From assembly GCA_934446675.1 (NCBI GenBank), contig CAKSEL010000008.1, positions 61,893 to 125,892 on the forward strand: a DNA stretch of 64,000 nucleotides, written 5' to 3'. Below are positions 1 through 8,335 of the stretch, in pieces. Under the pieces are notes generated by a model. That model ran no database searches. It was not told the DNA's origin and saw nothing but the letters and a program-made list of their open reading frames with translations. Within the stretch, counting starts at the first letter, position 1. Every line of letters starts with the position of its first letter. This DNA is from an uncultured Eubacteriales bacterium. GTDB taxonomy: Bacteria; Bacillota; Clostridia; Oscillospirales; CAG-382. The position numbers and the translations under genes are program-made.

Positions 1-325
1 CGTATTTATCCACAATGCGCCTTGCCGTGACAGGGCCTATGCCCTTTATTACGCCGGACGAAAGATATGCGAGTATCGAGTCGCTTGTCGCGGGCAGTTC
101 TTTCTGATAGGAGGTCACGGAAAACTGCTTGCCGTAAGTCGGGTGCGACGTCCATGAGCCTTCGGCACTGATATATTCGCCCTCGGTAAGCGTCGGGATT
201 ATTCCGACAAGCGTTACGGGATTTCCCTCGTAATCGACAGTACAGACAGTGTAGCCGTTGTCCGGGTTCTGATATGTTATATTGTCAACAAGTCCCTTTA
301 CGGTCTGTTTCCCGTTGTCCGACAT
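1..325 (-). CDS. recD2: RecD2-like ATP-dependent DNA helicase, N-terminal part
   Basis: About 108 N-terminal residues of a gene that runs off the left edge. The product starts MSDNGKQTVKGLVDNI, contains an OB-like segment and ends with GVIKGIGPVTARRIVDKY, the first helix-hairpin-helix-like element typical of the RecD2 family (5'-3' DNA helicase used in repair). The ATG at 325 follows a GGAGGG ribosome binding site about 11 bases upstream. The helicase core is outside the window, so the call rests on the N-terminal domain only. It is transcribed away from nrdG, with its own promoter at 394-422. Confidence 0.8.
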   Translation of the reverse strand, partial: MSDNGKQTVKGLVDNITYQNPDNGYTVCTVDYEGNPVTLVGIIPTLTEGEYISAEGSWTSHPTYGKQFSVTSYQKELPATSDSILAYLSSGVIKGIGPVTARRIVDKY

Positions 326-393
326 TCCGAAAATATCCCTCCGTTTTATTTATAAACGCGCTTTTCGCACACTTCTACCGATTATACTGAATC

Positions 394-422
394 AGTATAT
401 CACTTTTTGAAGTCTTTTACAA
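394..422 (-). promoter_or_regulatory. Sigma-A type promoter of recD2 with a palindrome over the -10
   Basis: On the minus strand TTGTAA (417-422) and TATACT (394-399) are separated by 17 bases. A perfect 17-bp palindrome (383-399, TATACTGA-A-TCAGTATA) covers the -10 hexamer and the start region, the usual place for a repressor operator. Confidence 0.6.
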
Positions 423-487
423 GAGATATTGAGTAAATTTTGCCTGAGTACAAAAAACAGCTAAAAAATAACCTTATACAAACACAA

Positions 488-509
488 AGTCCGGCATTTC
501 AGCCGGACT
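488..509 (-). terminator. Hairpin terminator after nrdG
   Basis: Perfect inverted repeat AGTCCGGC...GCCGGACT with a 6-base loop, followed on the minus strand by a short T-rich tail. It separates nrdG from recD2. Confidence 0.6.
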
Positions 510-522
510 GATTTTTTACTGT

Positions 523-1026
523 TCAATTTGCTTTTAAAAACTGCGACGGATTTTCGATTATCCTCTGATTTGACGAGCCGCGGAATTTCAGCGAAATATC
601 TTTAAGCTCCTCAACAAACTCTCCGTCAACAAGCGTATCCGTATACGAGAGCATTTCGTCGGTACATTCGCAGTACGCCGCGCCGCCCTTTACAAGATCC
701 CTGTCAAGCGTGTATCCGGTATAGCACCAGACGTCCTTTTTGGGAAAACGCTTTTTATATTCGCGAAGAAACGGCAGCAGCGCTCTCTGATTGCTCTTTT
801 CAAAGGGTTCTCCGCCGAGAAGCGAAAGCCCGGCAATATAATCGGGTTCAAGATACGAGAATATCAGTTCCCATGTATTTTCATCAAAGACCTTGCCGTA
901 GGAAAAATCCCATGCAATCTCATTAAAACAGCCTTTGCACCTGTGCGTACATCCCGACACAAAGAGCGAAACCCTCACTCCCGTGCCGTTTGCTATATCG
1001 CGCTTTTTTATTTCGGCGTAGTTCAT
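523..1026 (-). CDS. nrdG: Anaerobic ribonucleotide reductase activating protein
   Basis: 167-aa radical SAM activase that installs the glycyl radical on NrdD. The CxxxCxxC motif that binds the 4Fe-4S cluster is C26-C30-C33 (SGCTHRCKGC), followed by a SAM-binding stretch (LLGGEP). Length fits the family (about 155-175 aa). Its ATG overlaps the stop codon of nrdD (TAATG), so the two genes are translationally coupled, which matches their function as partners. Expressed with nrdD, probably under NrdR control. Confidence 0.95.
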   Translation of the reverse strand: MNYAEIKKRDIANGTGVRVSLFVSGCTHRCKGCFNEIAWDFSYGKVFDENTWELIFSYLEPDYIAGLSLLGGEPFEKSNQRALLPFLREYKKRFPKKDVWCYTGYTLDRDLVKGGAAYCECTDEMLSYTDTLVDGEFVEELKDISLKFRGSSNQRIIENPSQFLKAN

Positions 1027-3200
1027 TAAAGGTGGAGCACCCTTTCCTTGATCTCCTGCGTTCTGCCCTGATTCCAGAACTGAGTTCCTATATATCCGCA
1101 GGTTCTGCGCGCAACGTTGAGCTTGTTCTGATCTCTGTTATGGCACTTAGGACATTCCCATACAAGCTTTCCGTCGTCGTCCTTGACTATGCGTATTTCT
1201 CCGTCGTAGCCGCATTCCTGACAATAGTCGCTCTTTGTGTTAAGCTCGGCGTACATTATGTGGTCGTATATAAACTTCATAACCGACATGACAGCCTCAA
1301 GGTTATCCTGCATATTGGGCACTTCGACGTAGCTTATCGCGCCTCCGGGAGAAAGCGCCTGGAACTTTGCCTCAAATTCAAGCTTGTCGAACGCGTCTAT
1401 CGGCTCGGTTACGTGTATATGATAGCTGTTTGTGATGTAATTTTTATCCGTAACGCCGTCAACTATGCCGAAACGCTTTTGCAGACACTTTGCAAACTTA
1501 TAAGTCGTGCTTTCAAGCGGAGTTCCGTAGATAGAATAGTCTATATTCTCGGCAGCTTTCCACTTTGAGGTATACTCGTTGAGCTTCTGCATTATTTCAA
1601 GACCGAATTTTTCGCCCTCCGGGCTTGTAAGCTTTTCTCCGGTCATGCTGTAAACACATTCCCAGAGTCCGGCATATCCGAGAGATATCGTCGAATATCC
1701 GCCGTGAAGCAGACTGTCTATTGTCTCGCCCTTTTTAAGTCTTGCAAGCGCACCGTTCTGCCAGAGTATCGGAGCCGCGTCCGAAAGAGTGCCGGTAAGA
1801 CGTTCGTGTCTGCACTGAAGCGCTCTGTGGCAAAGCTCCATGCGTTCGTCGAACACTTCCCAGAACTTTTTCATATCCTTATGCGCGGAAAGTCCTATAT
1901 CCACAAGGTTTACGGTGACAACGCCCTGGTTGAATCTTCCGTAATACTTGGGTTTGCCGTCTTTATCGACATACGGGGTAAGAAAGCTGCGGCAGCCCAT
2001 ACAGGTGTAGCAGTGTCCGTTTCCGTTTTTATCTATCTTGTTTTTAAGCATTATCTTTTCCGAAATATAGTCCGGAACCATACGCTTTGCGGTGCATTTT
2101 GCCGCAAGCTTTGTAAGATAATAGTATTCGGAATCCTCGTGTATGTTATCTTCTTCGAGAACATATATGAGTTTCGGGAACGCGGGCGTTATATATACTC
2201 CCGCCTCGTTCTTTACGCCCTTATATCTCTGAAGCAGAACTTCCTCTATTATAACCGCAAGGTCTTTCTTTTCCTGTTCATTCTTTGCCTCGCCGAGATA
2301 CATGAACACCGTTACGAACGGAGCCTGACCGTTTGTCGTCATGAGCGTTACGACCTGATACTGTATCGTCTGGACGCCCTTTTTTATCTCGTCGCGTATA
2401 CGTCTTTCGACAAGCGTCGATATTGTCTTTTCATCGAGTCTGCCGCCCGCAATTTCAAGCGACTCTATAACGTCTTTTCTTATTCTCTCTCTCGACACCT
2501 GAACAAACGGCGCAAGGTGAGCAAGGCTTATGCTCTGACCGCCGTACTGGTTCGACGCGACCTGAGCTATTATCTGTGTTGCGATGTTGCACGCAGTGGA
2601 AAAAGAATGAGGCTTTTCTATTGCGGTTCCGCTTATGACGGTGCCGTTCTGAAGCATATCCTCAAGGTTTACAAGGTCGCAGTTATGCATATGCTGCGCG
2701 AAATAATCTGCGTCGTGGAAGTGTATAAGTCCGTCCTCGTGAGCCTTGACTATATCCGGAGGCAAAAGCAGACGTTTTGTTATATCCTTGCTGACTTCTC
2801 CTGCCATATAGTCGCGCTGAACGGAGTTTACCTGCGGATTTTTGTTTGAATTCTCCTGCTTGACCTCTTCGTTGTTGCATTCGATAAGGCTGAGTATCTG
2901 ATTGTCCGTAGTATTAGCCGTTCTGACAAGGCTTCTGGTATAACGGTAGCGTATATAGCGTTTTGCCGTTTCATACGCCTTTCTGATCATTATCTGGGTT
3001 TCGACAAGCTCCTGTATTTCTTCTACCGACAAGGCTCTGTCAATGCACGCGCCGGTATCCTCGACTGCCTTTGCTATTTCGGCTATCTGCTCATCGGTAA
3101 GCTCTCTTACCGTACCTGCCTCGTTTGCCTTAGCTACCGCTTTTTCGATTTTTGAACGGTCGAAAACAACTTCCGCACCGCTGCGCTTAATGATCTTCAT
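1026..3200 (-). CDS. nrdD: Anaerobic (class III) ribonucleoside-triphosphate reductase
   Basis: 724-aa oxygen-sensitive glycyl radical enzyme that reduces ribonucleotides to deoxyribonucleotides for DNA synthesis. An ATP-cone lies at the N-terminus (about residues 1-95, starting MKIIKRSGAEVVFDRSKIEK). The C-terminus has two CxxC pairs for structural zinc (CQEC and CPKC) and the glycyl-radical loop RRTCGYIGTQ with the radical glycine near residue 702. GGAAG ribosome binding site about 10 bases before the ATG. First gene of the nrdD-nrdG operon. No class I or II reductase is seen in this window, in line with an obligate anaerobe. Confidence 0.97.
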   Translation of the reverse strand: MKIIKRSGAEVVFDRSKIEKAVAKANEAGTVRELTDEQIAEIAKAVEDTGACIDRALSVEEIQELVETQIMIRKAYETAKRYIRYRYTRSLVRTANTTDNQILSLIECNNEEVKQENSNKNPQVNSVQRDYMAGEVSKDITKRLLLPPDIVKAHEDGLIHFHDADYFAQHMHNCDLVNLEDMLQNGTVISGTAIEKPHSFSTACNIATQIIAQVASNQYGGQSISLAHLAPFVQVSRERIRKDVIESLEIAGGRLDEKTISTLVERRIRDEIKKGVQTIQYQVVTLMTTNGQAPFVTVFMYLGEAKNEQEKKDLAVIIEEVLLQRYKGVKNEAGVYITPAFPKLIYVLEEDNIHEDSEYYYLTKLAAKCTAKRMVPDYISEKIMLKNKIDKNGNGHCYTCMGCRSFLTPYVDKDGKPKYYGRFNQGVVTVNLVDIGLSAHKDMKKFWEVFDERMELCHRALQCRHERLTGTLSDAAPILWQNGALARLKKGETIDSLLHGGYSTISLGYAGLWECVYSMTGEKLTSPEGEKFGLEIMQKLNEYTSKWKAAENIDYSIYGTPLESTTYKFAKCLQKRFGIVDGVTDKNYITNSYHIHVTEPIDAFDKLEFEAKFQALSPGGAISYVEVPNMQDNLEAVMSVMKFIYDHIMYAELNTKSDYCQECGYDGEIRIVKDDDGKLVWECPKCHNRDQNKLNVARRTCGYIGTQFWNQGRTQEIKERVLHL

Positions 3201-3310
3201 CTTTTCTTATTCTTCCTTTATCATCTGTTTTTTTACGCAAATTTGTGAGTGTATATATTTTACCACACTGTTAACAACGAGTATGTGTCTTTTGCCACAT
3301 TTTTTGAAAA

Positions 3311-3358
3311 AATCAATATTTTGTGTTTCCGCACAAATTTTGAACGTATATCTTGTAT
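3311..3358. promoter_or_regulatory. Two tandem NrdR-box-like sites upstream of nrdD
   Basis: Compared with the NrdR consensus ACACwATATATwGTGT, 3311-3326 (AATCAATATTTTGTGT) matches 13 of 16 positions and 3343-3358 (AACGTATATCTTGTAT) matches 11 of 16. The starts are 32 bp apart, about three helical turns, the spacing known for paired NrdR sites. An extended -10-like TGGTAAAAT lies nearer nrdD (3257-3262). A further dyad, ATGTG-8-CACAT at 3283-3300, is Rex-like but weak. Box assignment is by eye. Confidence 0.55.
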
Positions 3359-3458
3359 GTTTTAACAACATTTGAAAACAGAGAATAAATAAAGAAAAAA
3401 GTGCTAAAAATAGAACCGAAAACAAAGAAGCAAGCGCAAAACGAAAGGGGAAACACGC

Positions 3459-4343
3459 ATGAAGGACGACAGAAAGACAAGGCTTAAAAAGCAAATGTTA
3501 AGCGGTGCTATATATATAGCACTTGCGGCGGCAGTCGTGGGAGTAACCACGGGTACTGTCGAAAAGCTGATAAACACAAAGGAAATATCACTTCCCGAAA
3601 CAGACCTTGAAAACACAAAATACGGTACGGCGCTGCCGGAAATACCAGAAATTCCCGAAATACCCGACGCCGTAATAAACAGAAATTCCGATTCTGACGC
3701 AAAAAACAGCGGCGGCGCACAGGTTTCCGGACTCGGCGACGGAGTAAACGCCGAAATCATACCCGGCGACGAAATGTTCACTCCGGAAATACAGGATACG
3801 GCAGAAAAATCTGCCGAAAACGCTCCCGAACAGGTTGAAGTTTCGGCAGAACAGACGGTTTCCGAACCCGACTACGGCTATCCGGGCTATGTAAAACCGT
3901 GCGGAGGACTTATAGTAAGGGAATATTCTCCCGACGTTCTGGTATATTCGCCCACAATGTACGATTACAGAGTCCACACCGGAATTGACATTGCCGCCGA
4001 CATAGGCACGCAGATAAAGGCGATCTCCGGCGGAAGAATAAGCGAGGTAAAGAACGACGACCTCTACGGAACGACAGTCACCATCGATTCTCCCGACGGG
4101 CTGCGTATAAGCTATTCCAATCTTTCCGCAGAACTGCCGCAGGGTATAGAAAAGGGCGCCGACATACAGACAGGCAGCGTAATAGGCGGCGTAGGAGATA
4201 CCGCGATATGCGAGTCGGCACAGGCGCCCCACCTTCATGTCGAGGCTGTAAGAGACGGAAACGCCTTTGATCCGTCCGAACTTTTCACCGACGCCGAAGC
4301 AAAGGAAACCGCAGCCGCAGTCACGTCCGAAGAAACAGACTGA
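3459..4343 (+). CDS. Membrane-anchored M23/LytM-type peptidase, SpoIIQ-like
   Basis: 294 aa. Residues about 12-32 form one transmembrane segment, followed by a low-complexity Pro/Glu-rich linker (repeated EIPEIP) and a C-terminal LytM domain (about 135-275). Zinc-ligand motifs HTGIDIAA (HxxxD) and HLHVEA (HxH) are both present, so the domain may be catalytically competent. The layout, one N-terminal anchor and an extracytoplasmic LytM domain, resembles stage II sporulation protein Q of Clostridia, but no sporulation gene is adjacent. AAAGGGG ribosome binding site. Alternative: a general cell-wall endopeptidase. Confidence 0.75.
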   Translation: MKDDRKTRLKKQMLSGAIYIALAAAVVGVTTGTVEKLINTKEISLPETDLENTKYGTALPEIPEIPEIPDAVINRNSDSDAKNSGGAQVSGLGDGVNAEIIPGDEMFTPEIQDTAEKSAENAPEQVEVSAEQTVSEPDYGYPGYVKPCGGLIVREYSPDVLVYSPTMYDYRVHTGIDIAADIGTQIKAISGGRISEVKNDDLYGTTVTIDSPDGLRISYSNLSAELPQGIEKGADIQTGSVIGGVGDTAICESAQAPHLHVEAVRDGNAFDPSELFTDAEAKETAAAVTSEETD

Positions 4344-4364
4344 AAACCCTTAATACAAAACAAA

Positions 4365-4396
4365 GCTCAGTGCCGCCTTTTTGGGTAACACTGAGC
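4365..4396. terminator. Bidirectional hairpin terminator
   Basis: Inverted repeat GCTCAGTG...CACTGAGC (4365-4372 and 4389-4396) between two convergent genes, with T-rich sequence after it on the plus strand. It can end both the M23 gene and the rhamnose operon. Confidence 0.6.
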
Positions 4397-4434
4397 AATA
4401 TTTTTATTTATGTACAGGCTTTAACAAAGAAAAC

Positions 4435-5694
4435 TTACGCTCTCTTTGAAGTAACCTCAGCCTCATACTTTTTGATTTCCTCGAACCATTCCGGACCTGC
4501 CTTTACGCCGCATCTTTCGCAGTATTCAGCCCATACGTCGCCGAACGGAAGCATCTTAGCCTCTTCCTGCACTACCATAAGCTCTGTGAACTTAGCCTCG
4601 TCCTGGAGTTTCTTGAGTTTTTCGTTGGGCAGGCAAAGAGCGTTAAGCAATGCCTTCTGCCAGCTTCTGATACCTACTACCCATGCCGAAACACGGTTAA
4701 TGCTTGCGTCAAAGTAGTCGAGAGCCATATATACTCTGCCGAGAGCGTCGTTTCTTACGATCTCCTTTGCAATTTCCTTGGTCTCGTCGTCAAGCAGCAG
4801 TACATGGTCGCTGTCCCATCTTACGCCGCGTGTGATATGAAGCGCGATTTCGGGGAAGAAGCAGAGCAGTGCGGGAATCTTATCGGATACGACTTCGGTC
4901 GGGTGATAGTGACCGTTGTCCATAAGAGGCAGGCACTTGTCCTTATGCTCAGCCGCAAAGCTGAGAGTGAACTCTGCCGAGCCCGATGTAAAGGACTCAA
5001 CGCCTATACCGAACACCTTTGATTCAACGCAGGGCTTTACAAGGTTGAAATCATAAGGCTCGGAGAGAATTTCCTCGATAGACTGCTTATATCTCATTCT
5101 GGGACCCATTCTGTCCGCGGGAATATCCTTAAAGCCGTCGCCCGTCCAGATGTTCATAACGCAGGGAATTCCGGTTTCCTTTGCAAAGTATTCGGAAATG
5201 CGTATACAAGCCTTGCCGTGCTCGATCCAGAACTTCCTGATCTTTTCATCGGGGCTTGAAAGCGTAAGTCCGTCCTTTACCATAGGGTGAGAGAAGAAAG
5301 TGGGGTTGAAATCAAGTCCCATTCCTCTTGCCTTTGCGAACTCAACCCACTTTTTGAAGTGCTTGGGTTCAAGCTTGTCGCGGTCAACGAACTTTCCGTC
5401 CTCAAAGATAGCGTAGCAAGCGTGTACGTTTACCTTTTTCTTGCCGGGAGTAAGCGAAAACGCCTTATCCATATCGGCAAGCAGTTCTTCGGGAGTTCTT
5501 GCCTTTCCGGGATAGTTTCCGGTAGTCTGAATACCGCCGGTAAGCGGGCCGTCGTGGTCAAATCCGGTTACGTCGTCGCCCTGCCAGCAGTGAACCGAAA
5601 CAGGAGCGTTTTTAAGAGTCTCGATAGCCTTTTCGGTGTCTATTCCCCATGCAGCATAGACTTCTCTTGCTCTTTCATATGCGTTGTTTGCCAT
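4435..5694 (-). CDS. rhaA: L-rhamnose isomerase
   Basis: Converts L-rhamnose to L-rhamnulose, the first step of rhamnose catabolism. The start is placed at the ATG at 5694 (MANNAYERAREVYAAWGI), preceded by GGAGG; this gives 419 aa, the normal RhaA length, while the frame stays open upstream to 5790 without a good start signal. Conserved blocks include VSVHCWQGDDVTGFD near the N-terminus, the metal-site region around GIGVESFTSGSAEF and MDNGHYHPTE. Last gene of a three-gene minus-strand operon, 44 bases after rhaB. Confidence 0.95.
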   Translation of the reverse strand: MANNAYERAREVYAAWGIDTEKAIETLKNAPVSVHCWQGDDVTGFDHDGPLTGGIQTTGNYPGKARTPEELLADMDKAFSLTPGKKKVNVHACYAIFEDGKFVDRDKLEPKHFKKWVEFAKARGMGLDFNPTFFSHPMVKDGLTLSSPDEKIRKFWIEHGKACIRISEYFAKETGIPCVMNIWTGDGFKDIPADRMGPRMRYKQSIEEILSEPYDFNLVKPCVESKVFGIGVESFTSGSAEFTLSFAAEHKDKCLPLMDNGHYHPTEVVSDKIPALLCFFPEIALHITRGVRWDSDHVLLLDDETKEIAKEIVRNDALGRVYMALDYFDASINRVSAWVVGIRSWQKALLNALCLPNEKLKKLQDEAKFTELMVVQEEAKMLPFGDVWAEYCERCGVKAGPEWFEEIKKYEAEVTSKRA

Positions 5695-5738
5695 TTGTAC
5701 AATCCTCCGTGAATTGAATAAATATATGAATTGATTTT

Positions 5739-7226
5739 TTACTTTGTCATGTCTACGATCTTCTTGAATTTCTCGTAGCCTTCGTCCCACATATCTGTAT
5801 CGTGCGGTTCAAAGCAGGATATTTCAAAGGAATTTGCTATGATCTCGCGCGCTTCTTTTGTATTCTTTATCTCGCCGTTCGCTATTGCCTGAACCGCGAT
5901 GTTTCCGAGAGCCGTAGCCTCAACGGGACCTGTATATACGGGACGTCCGCAAGCGTCTGCCGTAAGCTTGCAAAGCGGTACTTCCTTTGTTCCGCCGCCG
6001 ACGATATTAATAAACGGAGCTTTCTTTCCGGTTATCTCGTCAATCTTTTCAACGGTGCTGCGATAGCACATTGCAAGGCTGTCAAATATACATCTTACGA
6101 TCTCGCCCTTTGTTTCGGGAATGTGCTGACCGGTCATCCTGCAGAACTCGGCAATGCGCTTTGGCATGTTTCCGGGTGTCTGGAATTCGAGATAGTCGGG
6201 ATTGATAAAGCAAGCGTGCGGTTTTGACGCCATCGCCATATTCGACAGTTCGTCGAACGAAACAACCTCTCCCTGACGTTTCCACTGTCTGCGGCTCTCC
6301 TGCTCTATCCAGAGTCCCATTATATTCTTCAAGAATCTTATCTTTCTCTCGGTGCCGCCCTCGTTTGTAAGGTCATACTTATATGCAAGCTCACCCGTAA
6401 GCGGTTCGGGAATTTCCTTACCCATAAGCGACCATGTGCCGCTGGATATGTAAACAAAGTCGTCGTTCTTTGCCGGAACCGCAACAACAGCGCTTGCGGT
6501 ATCGTGCGACGCACAGGAAACAACCTCCGCGTCAACGTTTCCGACTTCCTCAAGTATATGCGGCAGCAGCTTTCCGGCTTTTGTTCCGGGAGCAACTATT
6601 TCACCGAAGATCTCTTTGGAAAATCCGAGTTTTGAAATTATATCGGGCGACCAGTTTCTTGTCTTTGCGTCAAGCAGCTGAGATGTGGACGCTATCGAAT
6701 ACTCCGTCTGCTTTACGCCGGTAAGGAAATACTTGAGAAGATCCGGCACAAACAGAAGATCCTTTGCGTTATCGAGCAGATACTTGTTTTTGCTTATGTG
6801 ATAGAGCTGATAAATCGAATTGAAATTCAGAAACTGAGTTCCGGTTATCTTATAAAGCTCTTCTTTGGGTATTTTTGCAAAAACCTCCTCCATGAGTTCC
6901 TTTGAGAACGCAGGATTGCGGTAGTTGTACGGGTTTGCCATAAGAGAACCCGTCGCGTCGAGAAGCCCGAAGTCAACGCCCCATGTGTCTATGGATATGC
7001 TCTTTATATCCTTATTTTCGCCGAGCACGCAGTTTGAGATTGCCTGCTTTATCTCGGTAAAAAGCTTTAACATATCCCAGTAAAGGTTTCCGTTGAGGTT
7101 TACGGGATCGTTTGTAAAGCGGTGTACCTCTTCAAGAGTTATTTTTGAACCGTCGAATTTTCCGACTATGCCTCTGCCGCTTGACGCACCGAGGTCAATG
7201 GCAAGCATCTTGAGTGGTGATTTCAT
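5739..7226 (-). CDS. rhaB: Rhamnulokinase (FGGY family)
   Basis: 495 aa. Phosphorylates L-rhamnulose to L-rhamnulose-1-phosphate. The N-terminal ATPase motif LAIDLGASSGRGIVG and the later blocks ASHDTASAVVAVP and INIVGGGTKEV are typical of FGGY kinases; length fits RhaB (about 470-500 aa). Located between the isomerase-like gene and rhaA in one operon. The aldolase step (RhaD) is not encoded in the window, so it must lie elsewhere or be replaced. Confidence 0.94.
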   Translation of the reverse strand: MKSPLKMLAIDLGASSGRGIVGKFDGSKITLEEVHRFTNDPVNLNGNLYWDMLKLFTEIKQAISNCVLGENKDIKSISIDTWGVDFGLLDATGSLMANPYNYRNPAFSKELMEEVFAKIPKEELYKITGTQFLNFNSIYQLYHISKNKYLLDNAKDLLFVPDLLKYFLTGVKQTEYSIASTSQLLDAKTRNWSPDIISKLGFSKEIFGEIVAPGTKAGKLLPHILEEVGNVDAEVVSCASHDTASAVVAVPAKNDDFVYISSGTWSLMGKEIPEPLTGELAYKYDLTNEGGTERKIRFLKNIMGLWIEQESRRQWKRQGEVVSFDELSNMAMASKPHACFINPDYLEFQTPGNMPKRIAEFCRMTGQHIPETKGEIVRCIFDSLAMCYRSTVEKIDEITGKKAPFINIVGGGTKEVPLCKLTADACGRPVYTGPVEATALGNIAVQAIANGEIKNTKEAREIIANSFEISCFEPHDTDMWDEGYEKFKKIVDMTK

Positions 7227-7275
7227 ATTCGCTGTCCTTTCGTTGATGAATATATATTAATTACAAGGGTTATAT

Positions 7276-8130
7276 TCAGATCTCGGTGAGTATTGCTCTG
7301 AGAGCCGCGACAGCCGCGTCAAACGCAGCCTCGGGAGTTTCAAATGCGTTCTGAACCTTTATTTCGGCAAGGTTCGAGAGCTTGTCAAGTCCGCTGAACA
7401 CGGTAAGGTGAGGTTCGAGAGTAAGGAAAATGTCGCGGTCGACGTCCTTCATGCCCGAAAGCACTTCCTTTATATGTCCCACGCCCTGTCCGGCGGGAAC
7501 AATAGCGCCGTCTGCTTTAGCGTCCTTTATATGTATATACTCGATATACGGCTTTAAAAGATTGAATGCCTTGGGATATGCTTCGGTAAAGCAGAAAGCA
7601 AAGTTTCCGTTATCGAACACGCTCTTTAATCTTCCGCCGAAATGCTGCATTATATCGTAGCAGTCCTCCGGCTTTTCGCCGTAGATGGACATTTCGTTCT
7701 CATGGCAGAGAGTTATGTGTCTCTTTTCGGCAAGCGCAAGCATTTTTTCAATGTGCGAGAAGATAACGTCTCTGTACTTATGGCAGTCCTCTCCCTTGGG
7801 ATAGAAAAAGCTGAACATACGTATATTCTTTGCCTCAAATATATCTGCAATGTCGAGCGTATGTTCAAAGAGCTTGAAATGTTCGTCAAAATCGTCCGTA
7901 ACGACGTTTATCTTGCCTATCGGAGAGCCTATGGACGACACGCCTATGCCGTTTTTGTCCATTTTCGCCTTAGCCTCTTTTGCCTGTTCGACAGTAAGCG
8001 AGGAGACATTTGTTCCGTCTATATTTCTCGGTTCGATATATCCTATATTCTGTTTTTTAAGATATTTGAGCTGTTCGTCAAACACCGGCGACACTTCGTC
8101 CGCAAACGCACTGAGTACAAAATTTGCCAT
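7276..8130 (-). CDS. Sugar phosphate isomerase/epimerase (TIM-barrel, AP endonuclease 2 family)
   Basis: 284 aa from the ATG at 8130 (MANFVLSAFADEVSP), chosen because GAAAGGAAG lies just upstream; the longer open frame to 8190 has no such signal. The metal-binding positions of the family are visible: E in CHENEMS, D in VFDNGNF, H in YIHIKDA and E in TLEPHL. The substrate cannot be read from the sequence. First gene of the rhamnose operon, so it may act on rhamnose, rhamnulose or an epimer. It is too large and of the wrong fold to be the mutarotase RhaM. Confidence 0.8.
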   Translation of the reverse strand: MANFVLSAFADEVSPVFDEQLKYLKKQNIGYIEPRNIDGTNVSSLTVEQAKEAKAKMDKNGIGVSSIGSPIGKINVVTDDFDEHFKLFEHTLDIADIFEAKNIRMFSFFYPKGEDCHKYRDVIFSHIEKMLALAEKRHITLCHENEMSIYGEKPEDCYDIMQHFGGRLKSVFDNGNFAFCFTEAYPKAFNLLKPYIEYIHIKDAKADGAIVPAGQGVGHIKEVLSGMKDVDRDIFLTLEPHLTVFSGLDKLSNLAEIKVQNAFETPEAAFDAAVAALRAILTEI

Positions 8131-8194
8131 TGTCTGTTTTCTTCCTTTCAAAATTTCCGCCAAAACCGGAAAACCTTTACATTTATACATATGT

Positions 8195-8223
8195 ATTATA
8201 TAACAACAAGGCTGATTTGTAAA
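8195..8223 (-). promoter_or_regulatory. Promoter of the rhamnose operon with adjoining palindrome
   Basis: Minus strand TTTACA (8218-8223), 17-bp spacer, TATAAT (8195-8200). The 12-bp palindrome ATACATATGTAT (8185-8196) overlaps the -10 edge and probable start point and could be an operator. Transcription starts about 60 bases before the operon's first ATG. Confidence 0.65.
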
Positions 8224-8335
8224 TATATATGATAAATTTTAATAATTATTTTCCAATCTGACAACAACAAAGATTTTAATGTTGATTTCAAAAATGCTAA
8301 AATAATACAAAAACCACATTACGGAGAACATTGAA

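Noticed and set aside
990..2849. Long plus-strand open frames over nrdD
   Set aside because: They are antisense to a clear enzyme gene, have no ribosome binding sites and low-complexity shadow-like composition.
3283..3300. Rex operator before nrdD
   Set aside because: The dyad ATGTG-8-CACAT has the right length but the outer bases do not fit the Rex consensus; kept only as a remark.
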